17,393 nt of DNA from Trebonia sp035571275 (GCA_035571275.1 DATMKQ010000084.1:1-17393), one strand, 5' to 3'; positions 1-7,616 are shown, numbered from the stretch's first letter. Numbers and translations are program-made. Notes: generated from the letters alone by a model not told the origin.

Positions 1-440
1 ATCCGGCGCAGATGCTGGCACGCTGCCCGCACTCCCCGCAGCGGGGGGCCGGGTGGCTGGAGGGCTGGCGCCTGACGTTCGGCGGTGAGGAACTCGGCTG
101 GGAGGGTGCGCTCACCACCGTCGTCGAGGATGCCACCATGCGGGTATTTGTGGTCCTCTACGACGTCCCGGAGATCGACGAGAAGGAACTTGATAACTGG
201 GACGGCGTCACCCTCGGCTATTACACCAAGGTCAAGGTCCGGGTGCAGACGCTCGACGGGGACGCGCTCGCCTGGCTGTACGTGCTCGACGGCTACGAGG
301 GCGGGCTGCCCTCCGCGCGGCACCTGGCCATCCTGGTGGACGCCGCCCAGAAGGCCGGCGCGCCAGACGACTACGTGGAGTGGCTGCGGACGCGGCCAAG
401 CAACCCGCCGTCAGGAAGCGAAGGCCAGCTGCCGGTTTAG
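1..440 (+). CDS. gamma-glutamylcyclotransferase family protein, 5' partial
   Basis: The reading frame is open to the left edge and the codons before the first ATG (position 12) read P-A-Q. This fits the family start 'YGSNL(D)PAQML', so the true start lies outside the window and the nucleotide-binding-like YGSN loop is missing here. The visible part has the family features 'LDNWDG..GYY.K..V' (about residues 60-73 counted from the ATG at 12), 'WLYVLDGYEGGLPS' and a C-terminal 'DYVEWLRTRP' helix. Family members release 5-oxoproline from gamma-glutamyl amides or peptides; the substrate here is unknown. The position where relatives usually carry an acidic Glu in 'LDxWEG' is Asp (codon 201-203). 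It is the only plus-strand gene and it converges on the PH-domain gene with an 11-base gap, in which I see no terminator. The family call is firm; the substrate is not. Confidence 0.85.
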   Translation, partial: PAQMLARCPHSPQRGAGWLEGWRLTFGGEELGWEGALTTVVEDATMRVFVVLYDVPEIDEKELDNWDGVTLGYYTKVKVRVQTLDGDALAWLYVLDGYEGGLPSARHLAILVDAAQKAGAPDDYVEWLRTRPSNPPSGSEGQLPV

Positions 441-451
441 CGACGGCGGCG

Positions 452-1228
452 TCAGGCCAGCACCGCGATCACGAGAGCGAGCGCCGGGATGACGATCACG
501 GCCACCGCGGGCCAGTACCAGGTGCTCACCGGCGGGCGCGCTCGCGGGCGCGCAGTCACGGCACGGGCTCGTTCCGCGTATGCGCCGAGCGCCGAGACAA
601 CGGGTCCGACATCACCCATGACCAGCGACTCAGCGTTGTCGGCCGAGGCGCCGTACGAAGGGCTCACCCCGGCTCCGGCGCCGCGCGGCGGCCTCGGCCG
701 GGCGCGGTTGGCGCGCAACTCCGCGTTGGCTTGCCTGCGGCGGGACGAGCCCACCGCCCAGGAGTAGATCACCCGGTTGCCCCGGCCGGCCGCGTCGTCG
801 GCCGGCCACTCGCAGCGCACCCGGACCAGGTCGGTGGCCTCCACCGCGGTGACCGCCGCCCAGCCGATCTGGTGCTCGCGGACCGGGTTGACGATCGTCA
901 GCCGGTCATCACCGGCGATGATCCGCGGTCGCTGCGCTGTCGTGTACACCACCCCGGTCACGAGCAGCAAGATGAACGCGGCGACGACGGAGAAGTGATC
1001 GCGGCCCTGCACGGCCAAGTCGACCAGGTTGGCGAGTGCGAACACCAGCCACACCCACCAGATCGCGGCGGCGAACGGCGAACGGAGCGTCAGCGGGGCG
1101 GCGCCGTCGCTGGCCCGGCGGGCCGCATCCCCGGCGGCCTGGCGGGCCGCATCCCCGGCGGCGTGGCGGGCCGCATCCCCGGCGGCCCGGCGGCCCGCCG
1201 TGGTCTGCTCCTGGTCCGCCGACAACAT
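452..1228 (-). CDS. PH-domain membrane protein with Ala/Asp octapeptide repeats
   Basis: This is a 258-residue protein of unknown function. After a short acidic start it has three tandem copies of AAGDAARx (residues 15-38). Two hydrophobic segments follow (about 53-73 and 79-98), then a small bacterial PH-like domain (about 101-160, with 'DDRLTIVNPVREHQIGWAAV') resembling the actinobacterial Cfp6/bPH6 type. A basic and Pro-rich linker leads to a last hydrophobic helix (about 237-257) ending at the C-terminus. The PH domain is therefore probably cytoplasmic and anchored by three membrane segments; the topology is inferred. ATG at 1226-1228 is the only start in frame before an upstream stop. 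Its GGGAG is only one base away, so ribosome binding may rely on coupling to the M20 gene that ends 24 bases upstream. No catalytic residues are recognisable. Confidence 0.75.
   Translation of the reverse strand: MLSADQEQTTAGRRAAGDAARHAAGDAARQAAGDAARRASDGAAPLTLRSPFAAAIWWVWLVFALANLVDLAVQGRDHFSVVAAFILLLVTGVVYTTAQRPRIIAGDDRLTIVNPVREHQIGWAAVTAVEATDLVRVRCEWPADDAAGRGNRVIYSWAVGSSRRRQANAELRANRARPRPPRGAGAGVSPSYGASADNAESLVMGDVGPVVSALGAYAERARAVTARPRARPPVSTWYWPAVAVIVIPALALVIAVLA
1116..1187 (-). repeat. three tandem 24-bp units inside the PH-domain gene
   Basis: Units lie at 1116-1139, 1140-1163 and 1164-1187 and differ only at their first and last bases. A partial, degenerate fourth copy follows from 1188. 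The 24-base period is a multiple of three, so each unit encodes AAGDAAR plus one variable residue (H, Q or R), and gain or loss of units would keep the frame. Confidence 0.9.
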
Positions 1229-1252
1229 GCTCCCATCATGGTGATCGTCTTA

Positions 1253-2512
1253 TCACCCACTGTACGTGTGCGCCGGAGGCCGGCTAGCCGTGGAGCCGTC
1301 GTCCCACAGCGCCGTCAAGGCGGTGGCCGCCATCACGCGGACACCGGTGCCAATCGCGCGCTCGTCGACGTCGAACGTCGGCTGATGCAGGTCGCGGACT
1401 ACCGGGGCGCCCGGCGTACGGGTGCCCAGCCGGGCCAGCGCCCCGGGAACCGACGTCAGGTACCAGGCGAAGTCTTCGGCACCCAGGCTCTGCGGAGCCG
1501 GAACCACCGCGTCGGCGCCGAGCACGCCGGACGCCGCGGTAGCGAACATCTGAGCGCTCAACTCCTCGTTGATCGTCGGCGGGTCGTTTCGCAGGTACTC
1601 CACGTCCGCGGTGACGCCGTACGCTTCGGCCACGGAATGCACGAGCCCGGTGACCAAGTCGGCCGCGGCGTGCCACGCTTCTTCGTCCAGGCACCGGACC
1701 GTGCCCTCGGCGATTCCCTCGTTGGGGATCGCGTTCGCCGCCGAGCCAGCGCTGATCCGGCCCCACACCAGGCTCAGGCTCGACCGCGGGTCGACCCGGC
1801 GGGACAGCGCGGCCGGCAGCTCGGTCACGATCTTGCCGAGCGCGTACACCACGTCGGCGGTCAAGTGCGGGCGGGCCGTGTGCCCGCCCGGGCCGGTGAG
1901 CGTGACCTTGATCAGGTCGCAGGCAGCGGTGATCGGCCCCGAGCGCACGCCCAGCATGCCGACGTCGAGGCGCGGGTCGCAGTGCAGCGCGAAAATGCGT
2001 CCGACGGACTCCAGGCCGCCAGCCGCGATCACGTCTTGCGCGCCGGTGCCGAGCTCTTCGGCCGGCTGGAAGATCAGCCTGACCCGGCCGGGCAGCAGCC
2101 CCGCGCTGGCCTGCCCGGCGAGGAACAGCCCCGTGCCGAGGAGCACGGTGGTGTGCACATCGTGGCCGCACGCGTGGCACACGCCCGGCACCGTGGAACG
2201 GTAGGGCACGTCCTTCTCGTCTGGCATCGGGAGGGCATCAAGATCCGCTCGGAGGGCCACCACCCTCCGTTCCTGATCACCTGATTCCGGGTTTTCCGAG
2301 ATCCCGATGTCTACGAGCAAGCCGGTGCCTTTGGGGAGAACGACCGGGCGCAGGCCGACCGCCGCCAGGCGCTCGGCGAGCAGCCGCGTGGTCCGCTGCT
2401 CGGCGTACCCGGGTTCCGGGTTCGCGTGCAGGTCGCGGCGGAAGCCGGTCAGCTCCTGCTCGCTGGCCGCGAGGAACGCGTCCAGGTCCGCCGACAGGTC
2501 ATTATCTTCCAT
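1253..2512 (-). CDS. M20 family amidohydrolase / metallopeptidase
   Basis: This zinc-dependent hydrolase belongs to the hippurate/IAA-amino-acid amidohydrolase branch of the M20 family, which cleaves amide bonds of N-acyl or aminoacyl compounds in the cytoplasm. Counted from the upstream ATG at 2521, residues 115-123 read CHACGHDVH with metal ligands. Residues 155-156 are the EE pair (catalytic Glu and metal ligand), and 'LHCDPRLDVG' and 'GGHTARPH' follow, the latter in the dimerisation/lid region. Length is normal for the family. I chose the ATG at 2512 because GGAGG at 2522-2526 lies 9 bases from it, whereas it directly abuts the ATG at 2521. The start overlaps the end of the upstream ligase gene by 11 bases, which suggests translational coupling. 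The exact substrate cannot be read from the sequence. Confidence 0.9.
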   Translation of the reverse strand: MEDNDLSADLDAFLAASEQELTGFRRDLHANPEPGYAEQRTTRLLAERLAAVGLRPVVLPKGTGLLVDIGISENPESGDQERRVVALRADLDALPMPDEKDVPYRSTVPGVCHACGHDVHTTVLLGTGLFLAGQASAGLLPGRVRLIFQPAEELGTGAQDVIAAGGLESVGRIFALHCDPRLDVGMLGVRSGPITAACDLIKVTLTGPGGHTARPHLTADVVYALGKIVTELPAALSRRVDPRSSLSLVWGRISAGSAANAIPNEGIAEGTVRCLDEEAWHAAADLVTGLVHSVAEAYGVTADVEYLRNDPPTINEELSAQMFATAASGVLGADAVVPAPQSLGAEDFAWYLTSVPGALARLGTRTPGAPVVRDLHQPTFDVDERAIGTGVRVMAATALTALWDDGSTASRPPAHTYSG

Positions 2513-3665
2513 GCCCACCATCCTCCGGGAGGACGAAGCGGTCCTCCGCGAACTCGGTAACGAGCGCGTCCACCACGCTGGTCAGGTCGACATCGCTGGC
2601 ATACACGGCACGCTGCCGCTCGTAAGAGGCACCGTACTCAAGCACCTCATGGGCGACCGCGAGTTCCTCAGCACAGCCGAGCCGCCATGCTATCGGCTCC
2701 AGGTCCCGCAGTACCTCATATATATCGTCTCGCAGCGGCGTGGTCGCGCCGGCCTCATCCGTGATCACGGTAGCGTCCAGGCCGTACCTGGTCGCGCGCC
2801 ACTTATTGTCCCTGACCACCCAGTTCGACCTGATGGGAAGCCCGTAGCCGCGGTCAAGCTGAGAGTCGAACATCTGCACCAGGCACTGGACGATGGCGGC
2901 CAGCATGCCGATCTCGCGGAACGTGGGAACCGCGTCGGCGATTCGCACCTCAACCGTGCCGAAGTCCGGGTGCGGGCGCACGTCCCACCACACCTCCTTG
3001 ATCGTGCGAATCGTCCCCGCCCGCAGCTGAGTGTTCATGTACTCCTCAAAGCGCGGCCAGTCGGGCAGCCCGGGTGGCGGGCCGGTGTTCGGCAGCGCGC
3101 CGAAGACGACCGTCCTGGCCGAAGCCAGGCCCGTGTCGTGGCCGGACCAGAACGGGCTGGACGCGGTCAGACCGAGCAGATGCGGCACGTAGGTGGCGAG
3201 CGCGTTAATGACCGGCATGGCCCTGGTCTCGTCGCGCAGGCCGATGTGCACATGGGTGGCACAGGTCTGCAGCCTGCGGCCCGGCCATTGCAGCTGCTCC
3301 ACAAGTTCCGAATACCGCTGGCTCGGCGCCATCTTCGCGTCCCGCCAGTCGCTCATCGAGTGCGTTCCCGACGCGGCCAGCACGATGCCGTGCGGTTCGG
3401 CGGTGCGCTGCAGTTCCTTTATCGTCACGGCGAGATCGGCCTTCGCTTCGGCCACGGTGCCGCAGATGCCGGTCACCACCTCCACTGTGGACTGCATGAG
3501 CTCATGCTTCAGCTTGGGGTGCTCACCGCTTTCCTGCAGGCCAGGCAGGCCGGCTAGCACGGTCGCCGCGTCCTGCCGCAACATTCGCGACTGCGCGTCG
3601 ATGAGCTGCACTTCCCATTCCACACCCAGCGTCGGGCCCGATGACGGGGTCCATTCGATCGTCAT
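2502..3665 (-). CDS. carboxylate-amine ligase, GCS2 / YbdK family
   Basis: This is a member of the GCS2 family (PF04107 type) of ATP-dependent ligases that join the gamma-carboxylate of glutamate, or a similar acid, to an amine. YbdK-type members show only weak glutamate-cysteine ligase activity, and actinobacteria of this kind usually rely on mycothiol, so the natural product made is uncertain. Motifs seen are GVEWEVQ (14-20), a metal/ATP-site acidic strand; 'HELMQSTVEVVTG' (54-66); THVHIG (137-142); and a WWDVRPHP..GTVEVRI stretch (226-242). The length of 387 residues is typical. The start is clear: ATG at 3665 with GGAGG six bases upstream (3671-3675 on the plus strand as CCTCC). The 118-base gap upstream carries two inverted repeats, so it may have its own promoter. 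The downstream M20 gene overlaps it. Confidence 0.88.
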   Translation of the reverse strand: MTIEWTPSSGPTLGVEWEVQLIDAQSRMLRQDAATVLAGLPGLQESGEHPKLKHELMQSTVEVVTGICGTVAEAKADLAVTIKELQRTAEPHGIVLAASGTHSMSDWRDAKMAPSQRYSELVEQLQWPGRRLQTCATHVHIGLRDETRAMPVINALATYVPHLLGLTASSPFWSGHDTGLASARTVVFGALPNTGPPPGLPDWPRFEEYMNTQLRAGTIRTIKEVWWDVRPHPDFGTVEVRIADAVPTFREIGMLAAIVQCLVQMFDSQLDRGYGLPIRSNWVVRDNKWRATRYGLDATVITDEAGATTPLRDDIYEVLRDLEPIAWRLGCAEELAVAHEVLEYGASYERQRAVYASDVDLTSVVDALVTEFAEDRFVLPEDGGHGR

Positions 3666-3696
3666 GACAAACCTCCACGCCGGCGAGCCAAGGGTT

Positions 3697-3743
3697 TTGC
3701 CCGGAAACGGGGCACCTCACACAACGATTTCCCGATAACGGGA
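3697..3743. promoter_or_regulatory. two CCCG-N4-CGGG inverted repeats upstream of the ligase gene
   Basis: CCCGGAAACGGG lies at 3699-3710 and CCCGATAACGGG at 3731-3742, 32 bp apart, about three helical turns. On the minus strand the first can extend to TGCCCcgtttccGGGCA (3697-3713). The second extends by one base pair on each side (3730-3743), with an outer CGATT (3725-3729) and AATCG (3747-3751). Neither is followed by a T-run. They sit between the mutase stop and the ligase start. The equal spacing and shared half-sites suggest a regulator binding as two dimers; a weak terminator for the mutase gene is the alternative. Confidence 0.4.
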
Positions 3744-3783
3744 TTGAATCGTGGCACGAGCGGGCAAACAAGGCCTGCTTTCG

Positions 3784-5364
3784 CTAGGGCACGTCCGGCG
3801 GGCGGTAGACGCCCCAGACGTCGCGCAACGCGTCGCAGATCTCGCCGAGGGTCGCGCCGCCGCGCAGCGAGTCCTTGATGGGGGGCAGGACATTGCCCGT
3901 GCCCTCGGCGGTCGACCTGACCGCGTCGACATGCTTGCGGACGGCCACCTGGTCACGATCGCGCCGCAGGCGCTCGAGCACCCTGGCCTGGGCCTGCTCG
4001 ATGGCGGGATCCACGCGCAGCGGCTCGTACGGCTCCTCGTCGTCAGCCGTGTACCTGTTAACCCCCACGACCACCCGCTCGCCGTCGTCAGTCTGCAGGG
4101 CCACCTGGTACGCCGAGCGTTCTATCTCGGACTTCTGGAAACCCTGCTCGATGGCGGCGAGCGCGCCGCCCATGTCGTCGATTTTCGCCATGAGATCGAG
4201 CACGGCGGCCTCGATCTCGTCTGTCATGGATTCGATCGCGTACGAACCGGCGAACGGGTCCACCGTCTTCGTCAGGTCGGTTTCGGCCGCGATGACCTGC
4301 TGTGTCCGCAGCGCCAGCCGGGCCGCCTTCTCGCTGGGCAGCGCGATCGCCTCGTCGTACGAATTCGTGTGCAGCGACTGGGTGCCGCCGAATACGGCCG
4401 CGAGCGCCTGGATCGTCACCCGCGCCAGGTTGACTTCCTTCTGCTGCGCGGTGAGCTGGACGCCCGCTGTCTGTGTGTGGAACCGGAGCATCTGCGAGCG
4501 CGGGTCAACCGCTTTGAACTCGTCTTTCATGATCCGGGCCCACATCCTGCGGGCGGCACGGAATTTCGCCACTTCCTCCAGCAGCGTGGTCCTGGCGACG
4601 AAAAAGAACGACAGCCGCGGTGCGAATTCGTCCACGTTCAGGCCGCTGCGAAGGGCGGCGCCGACGTATTCCTTCGCGTTGGCCAGCGTGAACGCTATCT
4701 CCTGCACGGGCGTGGCGCCGGCCTCCGCCATGTGGTAGCCCGAGATGGAAATCGTGTTCCATTTCGGCAATTCGCTCCTGCAGTAGGCGAACGTGTCGGC
4801 CACGAGCCGCAGGCTCGGCCGCGGCGGGTAGATGTACGTGCCGCGGGCGATGTACTCCTTCAGGATGTCGTTCTGAATAGTGCCGCTGAGGGTGCCAGCA
4901 CCCGCGCCCTGCTCCTCCGCCACCGCCTGGTACATCAGCAGCAGCACCGCCGCGGGCGCGTTGATCGTCATGGACGTGGACACCTTGTCCAGCGGGATGC
5001 CGTCGAAGAGGGCCCGCATGTCCTCCAGGCTGTCGATCGCCACCCCGACCTTGCCGACTTCGCCGCGGCTCTGCGGGGCGTCGGAGTCATAGCCCATCTG
5101 CGTGGGCAGGTCGAACGCCACCGACAGTCCGGTGGTGCCGTTGCGGATCAGCTGGTGATAACGCTTGTTCGACTCGCTGGCTGTCGAGAACCCGGCGTAC
5201 TGGCGGATGGTCCAGGGGCGTTTGGTGTACATGCCCGGGTAGACGCCGCGCGTGAACGGGTAGTCGCCTGGCTTGCCGAGCTTCGCATCCGGATCGAAGT
5301 CCGCAAGGTCGCCCTGGTCGTAGAGCGGGGCGATCGGCAGTCCGGATTCAGACGACAGGTCCAT
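3784..5364 (-). CDS. methylmalonyl-CoA mutase large (catalytic) subunit, no B12 domain
   Basis: This is the TIM-barrel catalytic subunit of an adenosylcobalamin-dependent acyl-CoA mutase, which interconverts succinyl-CoA and (R)-methylmalonyl-CoA. Substrate-site residues point to methylmalonyl-CoA rather than isobutyryl-CoA: Tyr56 in 'TIRQYAGFST' (Phe in isobutyryl-CoA mutase) and Arg174 in 'EYIARGTYIYPP' (Gln in isobutyryl-CoA mutase). The active-site His is H211 in 'SGYHMAEAGA'. 'RFHTQTAGVQLTAQQ' and 'GGTQSLHTNSYDEA' are typical core motifs. The protein ends with 'LGEICDALRDVWGVY' at 526 residues and has no DxHxxG cobalamin-binding domain, so a separate small subunit must be encoded elsewhere. 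No Shine-Dalgarno is visible before the ATG at 5364. It lies 48 bases after trpS and may be read from the guaB-guaB3-trpS transcript. Confidence 0.92.
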   Translation of the reverse strand: MDLSSESGLPIAPLYDQGDLADFDPDAKLGKPGDYPFTRGVYPGMYTKRPWTIRQYAGFSTASESNKRYHQLIRNGTTGLSVAFDLPTQMGYDSDAPQSRGEVGKVGVAIDSLEDMRALFDGIPLDKVSTSMTINAPAAVLLLMYQAVAEEQGAGAGTLSGTIQNDILKEYIARGTYIYPPRPSLRLVADTFAYCRSELPKWNTISISGYHMAEAGATPVQEIAFTLANAKEYVGAALRSGLNVDEFAPRLSFFFVARTTLLEEVAKFRAARRMWARIMKDEFKAVDPRSQMLRFHTQTAGVQLTAQQKEVNLARVTIQALAAVFGGTQSLHTNSYDEAIALPSEKAARLALRTQQVIAAETDLTKTVDPFAGSYAIESMTDEIEAAVLDLMAKIDDMGGALAAIEQGFQKSEIERSAYQVALQTDDGERVVVGVNRYTADDEEPYEPLRVDPAIEQAQARVLERLRRDRDQVAVRKHVDAVRSTAEGTGNVLPPIKDSLRGGATLGEICDALRDVWGVYRPPDVP

Positions 5365-5412
5365 GATGCACAGCGTACGTGCGTCCGTGCGTCCGCGCCC
5401 GCGCTACCAGGC

Positions 5413-6417
5413 TCAGGCGGCGGGCGGTAGACCGGAGCGGGTGCGGACCACGGCCATGGTCTCCGTGGCGATCCGGCGGGCGCGGCGGGCGCCCTCGAAA
5501 AGGACGGCGTCGAGCGCGCCCGGATCGTCGAGAATCTTGGCCGTCCGCTCCCTTATCGGGGCAAACGTGTCCACCACGAGCTCGGCCAGCTCCTTCTTAA
5601 ACTTCCCGTACCCCGAGTCCCCGTAGGACGCCGCGATCTCGTCGACCGACGAGCCGGACAGCGCCGAGTAGATCCGCAGCAGGTTCGTCACGCCTGGCTT
5701 GGCCGCCTCGTCCGCGCGCACCTGCGATCCGGCATCGGTCACCGCGCGGGCGATCTTGCGCCGGATGGCGTCCGGTTCGTCCAGCAAGTCGATGATGCCC
5801 TGCGGAGACGACGACGACTTGCTCATCTTCGCCGTCGGGTCCTGCAGGTCGGTGATCTTCGACACAGCCGGCAGGATGTACGGGGCGGGCACCACGAACG
5901 TGTCGCCGAACCGGTGGTTGAACCGCTGCGCGAGCGTCCTTGAAAGCTCCAGGTGCTGCCGCTGGTCCTCGCCCACCGGCACCTCGTCGGCCTGGTACAG
6001 CAAGATGTCGGCGGCCTGCAGCACCGGGTAGGTGAACAGTCCCACCGACGCCTGCTCCGCGCCGCCACGGGCGGACTTGTCCTTGAACTGCGTCATCCGG
6101 CTCGCCTCACCGAACCCGGTGAGGCAGCCGAGCACCCAGTTCAGCTCGGCGTGTTCGGGGACCTGGCTTTGCACGAACAGGATGCATCGCTCCGGGTCCA
6201 GCCCCGCGCCGATCAGCTGGGCCGCCGCCACCCGGGTCCGGCCGCGCAGCGCCTCCGGGTCGTACGGGACCGTGATCGCGTGCAGGTCCACCACGCAGTA
6301 GATGGCGTCACGGGTCTCCTGCAGGTCCACCCACTGGCGGACGGCACCGAGGTAGTTGCCGAGGTGGAACGAATCGGCGGTCGGCTGAATGCCGGAGAAT
6401 ACGCGACGAGAGCCCAT
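5413..6417 (-). CDS. trpS: tryptophan--tRNA ligase
   Basis: This class Ic aminoacyl-tRNA synthetase charges tRNA-Trp with tryptophan in the cytoplasm. The HIGH-type motif is 'TADSFHLGNYLG' near the N-terminus and the KMSKS loop is intact ('AKMSKSSSSP'). 'VGEDQRQHLELSR' and 'MTQFKDKS' are strongly conserved in the family. I chose the ATG at 6417 because it gives 'MGSRRVFSGIQPT', matching usual TrpS N-termini. A GTG at 6441 would add eight unconserved residues including a rare TTA codon. Neither start has a clear Shine-Dalgarno. The guaB3 stop at 6452 is only 10 (or 34) bases upstream, so the gene is almost certainly in the guaB-guaB3 operon. It is a complete, ordinary housekeeping gene. Confidence 0.95.
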   Translation of the reverse strand: MGSRRVFSGIQPTADSFHLGNYLGAVRQWVDLQETRDAIYCVVDLHAITVPYDPEALRGRTRVAAAQLIGAGLDPERCILFVQSQVPEHAELNWVLGCLTGFGEASRMTQFKDKSARGGAEQASVGLFTYPVLQAADILLYQADEVPVGEDQRQHLELSRTLAQRFNHRFGDTFVVPAPYILPAVSKITDLQDPTAKMSKSSSSPQGIIDLLDEPDAIRRKIARAVTDAGSQVRADEAAKPGVTNLLRIYSALSGSSVDEIAASYGDSGYGKFKKELAELVVDTFAPIRERTAKILDDPGALDAVLFEGARRARRIATETMAVVRTRSGLPPAA

Positions 6418-6451
6418 GGGCAGGAAGTCTAACCGGGACACAGGCAGGCGA

Positions 6452-7579
6452 TTATCGCGACCGCGTGCCGGGTGGCGTGACGACCACCTCGACCCGCTGG
6501 AATTCCTTCAGGTCGGTGTAGCCGGCCGTCGCCATCGTGCGGCGCAGCGCTCCCATCAGGTTCATGGAGCCATCAGGGACCGTGGAGGGCCCCTGCAGGA
6601 TCTGCTCCATGGTTCCGATCGTGCCCACCTCGACCCGGGCGCCACGCGGCAGTTCGGGGTGGTTGGCTTCGCTCCCCCAGTGGTAGCCGCCCCCTGGCGC
6701 CTGCGCGGCCCGCGCCAGCGGTGAGCCCACCATTACCGCGTCCGAGCCGAGCGCCAGTGCCTTGGCGATGTCGCCGCTCCTGGTCATCGACCCATCGGCG
6801 ATCACGTGCACGTACCGGCCGCCGGACTCGTCCAGGTAATCCCGGCGGGCCGCAGCGACGTCGGCGATCGCGGTGGCCATCGGCACGGCGACGCCAAGCA
6901 CCGCGGCCGTGGTGTGTCCCGAGCCGCCGCCGAATCCCACGAGGACGCCCGCCGCTCCGGTGCGCATCAAGTGCAGCGCCGCCGTGTAGGTCGCGCAGCC
7001 GCCCACGATCACCGGGATATCGAGCTCGTAGATGAACTGCTTCAGGTTCAGCGGCTCGGCGCGTCCCGACACATGCTCGGCTGACACGGTCGTGCCGCGG
7101 ATGACGAAGATGTCCGCCCCCGCGTCCACGACGGCCTTGTAGTACCTGGCGGTGCGCTGCGGCGACAGCCGCGCCGCGGTGATCACTCCGGCCCGGGAGA
7201 TCTCCTCGATGCGCCGGCCGATCAGCTCTTCCTTGATCGGCTCGGCGTAGATCTCCTGCAGCCGCCTGATCGCCGCCTCCTCATCGAGCGACCCGACCTC
7301 GGCGAGCAAGGGTTCGGGGGCTTCGAAGCGGGTCCACAGGCCCTCCAGGTCGAGCACGCCCAGACCGCCGAGCCGGCCGATGGCGATGGCCGTGCCGGGC
7401 GAGACAACGCTGTCCATCGGGCAGGCGATCAACGGCAGTTCGAACCGGTAGGCATCGATCTGCCACGCGATCGATACCTCTTCAGGATCGCGCGTCCTGC
7501 GCGCCGGGACGATACCGATCTCGTCCAGCGAGTAGGCCCGTCGCCCGGTCTTGCCGCGCCCGATCTCCATGTTGGTCAC
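6452..7579 (-). CDS. guaB3: GuaB3 family IMP dehydrogenase-related protein
   Basis: This is a 375-residue TIM-barrel protein of the IMPDH/GMP reductase superfamily without CBS domains. 'MEIGRGKTGRRAYSLDEIGI' at the start and 'LNLKQFIYELDIPVIVGG' are hallmark GuaB3 stretches. Phosphate- and ribose-binding elements are kept, including Asp262 in 'IADGSMTRSGD'. The loop corresponding to GSICTT of GuaB reads GGGSGHTT (217-224), with His222 where the catalytic Cys should be, and the Arg-Tyr flap dyad of GuaB is absent. The reaction is therefore unsettled; purine-nucleotide sensing or a non-IMPDH reaction are both possible. The start is GTG 7579, with GGAG five bases upstream; the ATG at 7570 is too far from it. 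The gene lies 37 bases after guaB, and the two are a standard actinobacterial pair. Confidence 0.93.
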   Translation of the reverse strand: MTNMEIGRGKTGRRAYSLDEIGIVPARRTRDPEEVSIAWQIDAYRFELPLIACPMDSVVSPGTAIAIGRLGGLGVLDLEGLWTRFEAPEPLLAEVGSLDEEAAIRRLQEIYAEPIKEELIGRRIEEISRAGVITAARLSPQRTARYYKAVVDAGADIFVIRGTTVSAEHVSGRAEPLNLKQFIYELDIPVIVGGCATYTAALHLMRTGAAGVLVGFGGGSGHTTAAVLGVAVPMATAIADVAAARRDYLDESGGRYVHVIADGSMTRSGDIAKALALGSDAVMVGSPLARAAQAPGGGYHWGSEANHPELPRGARVEVGTIGTMEQILQGPSTVPDGSMNLMGALRRTMATAGYTDLKEFQRVEVVVTPPGTRSR

Positions 7580-7616
7580 GCGATCTCCACGTCCGTCGGC
7601 TGATCTAGCAGGTCTG

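Noticed and set aside
1116..1200. CRISPR-like array
   Set aside because: The 24-bp units are directly adjacent without spacers, are in frame inside a gene and encode a regular octapeptide.
3784..5412. A hidden cobalamin-binding domain or small mutase subunit
   Set aside because: No DxHxxG motif was found at the mutase C-terminus or in the neighbouring proteins.
380..5430. Long plus-strand open frames (about 380-2284, 2307-3557, 3751-5430)
   Set aside because: They lie antisense to clear conserved genes, are rich in Arg, Gly, His and Asp with no recognisable domain, and are the expected shadow of high third-position GC.
6418..6441. GTG 6441 as trpS start
   Set aside because: It adds unconserved residues and a TTA codon; ATG 6417 matches the family N-terminus. 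It cannot be fully excluded because neither has a Shine-Dalgarno.
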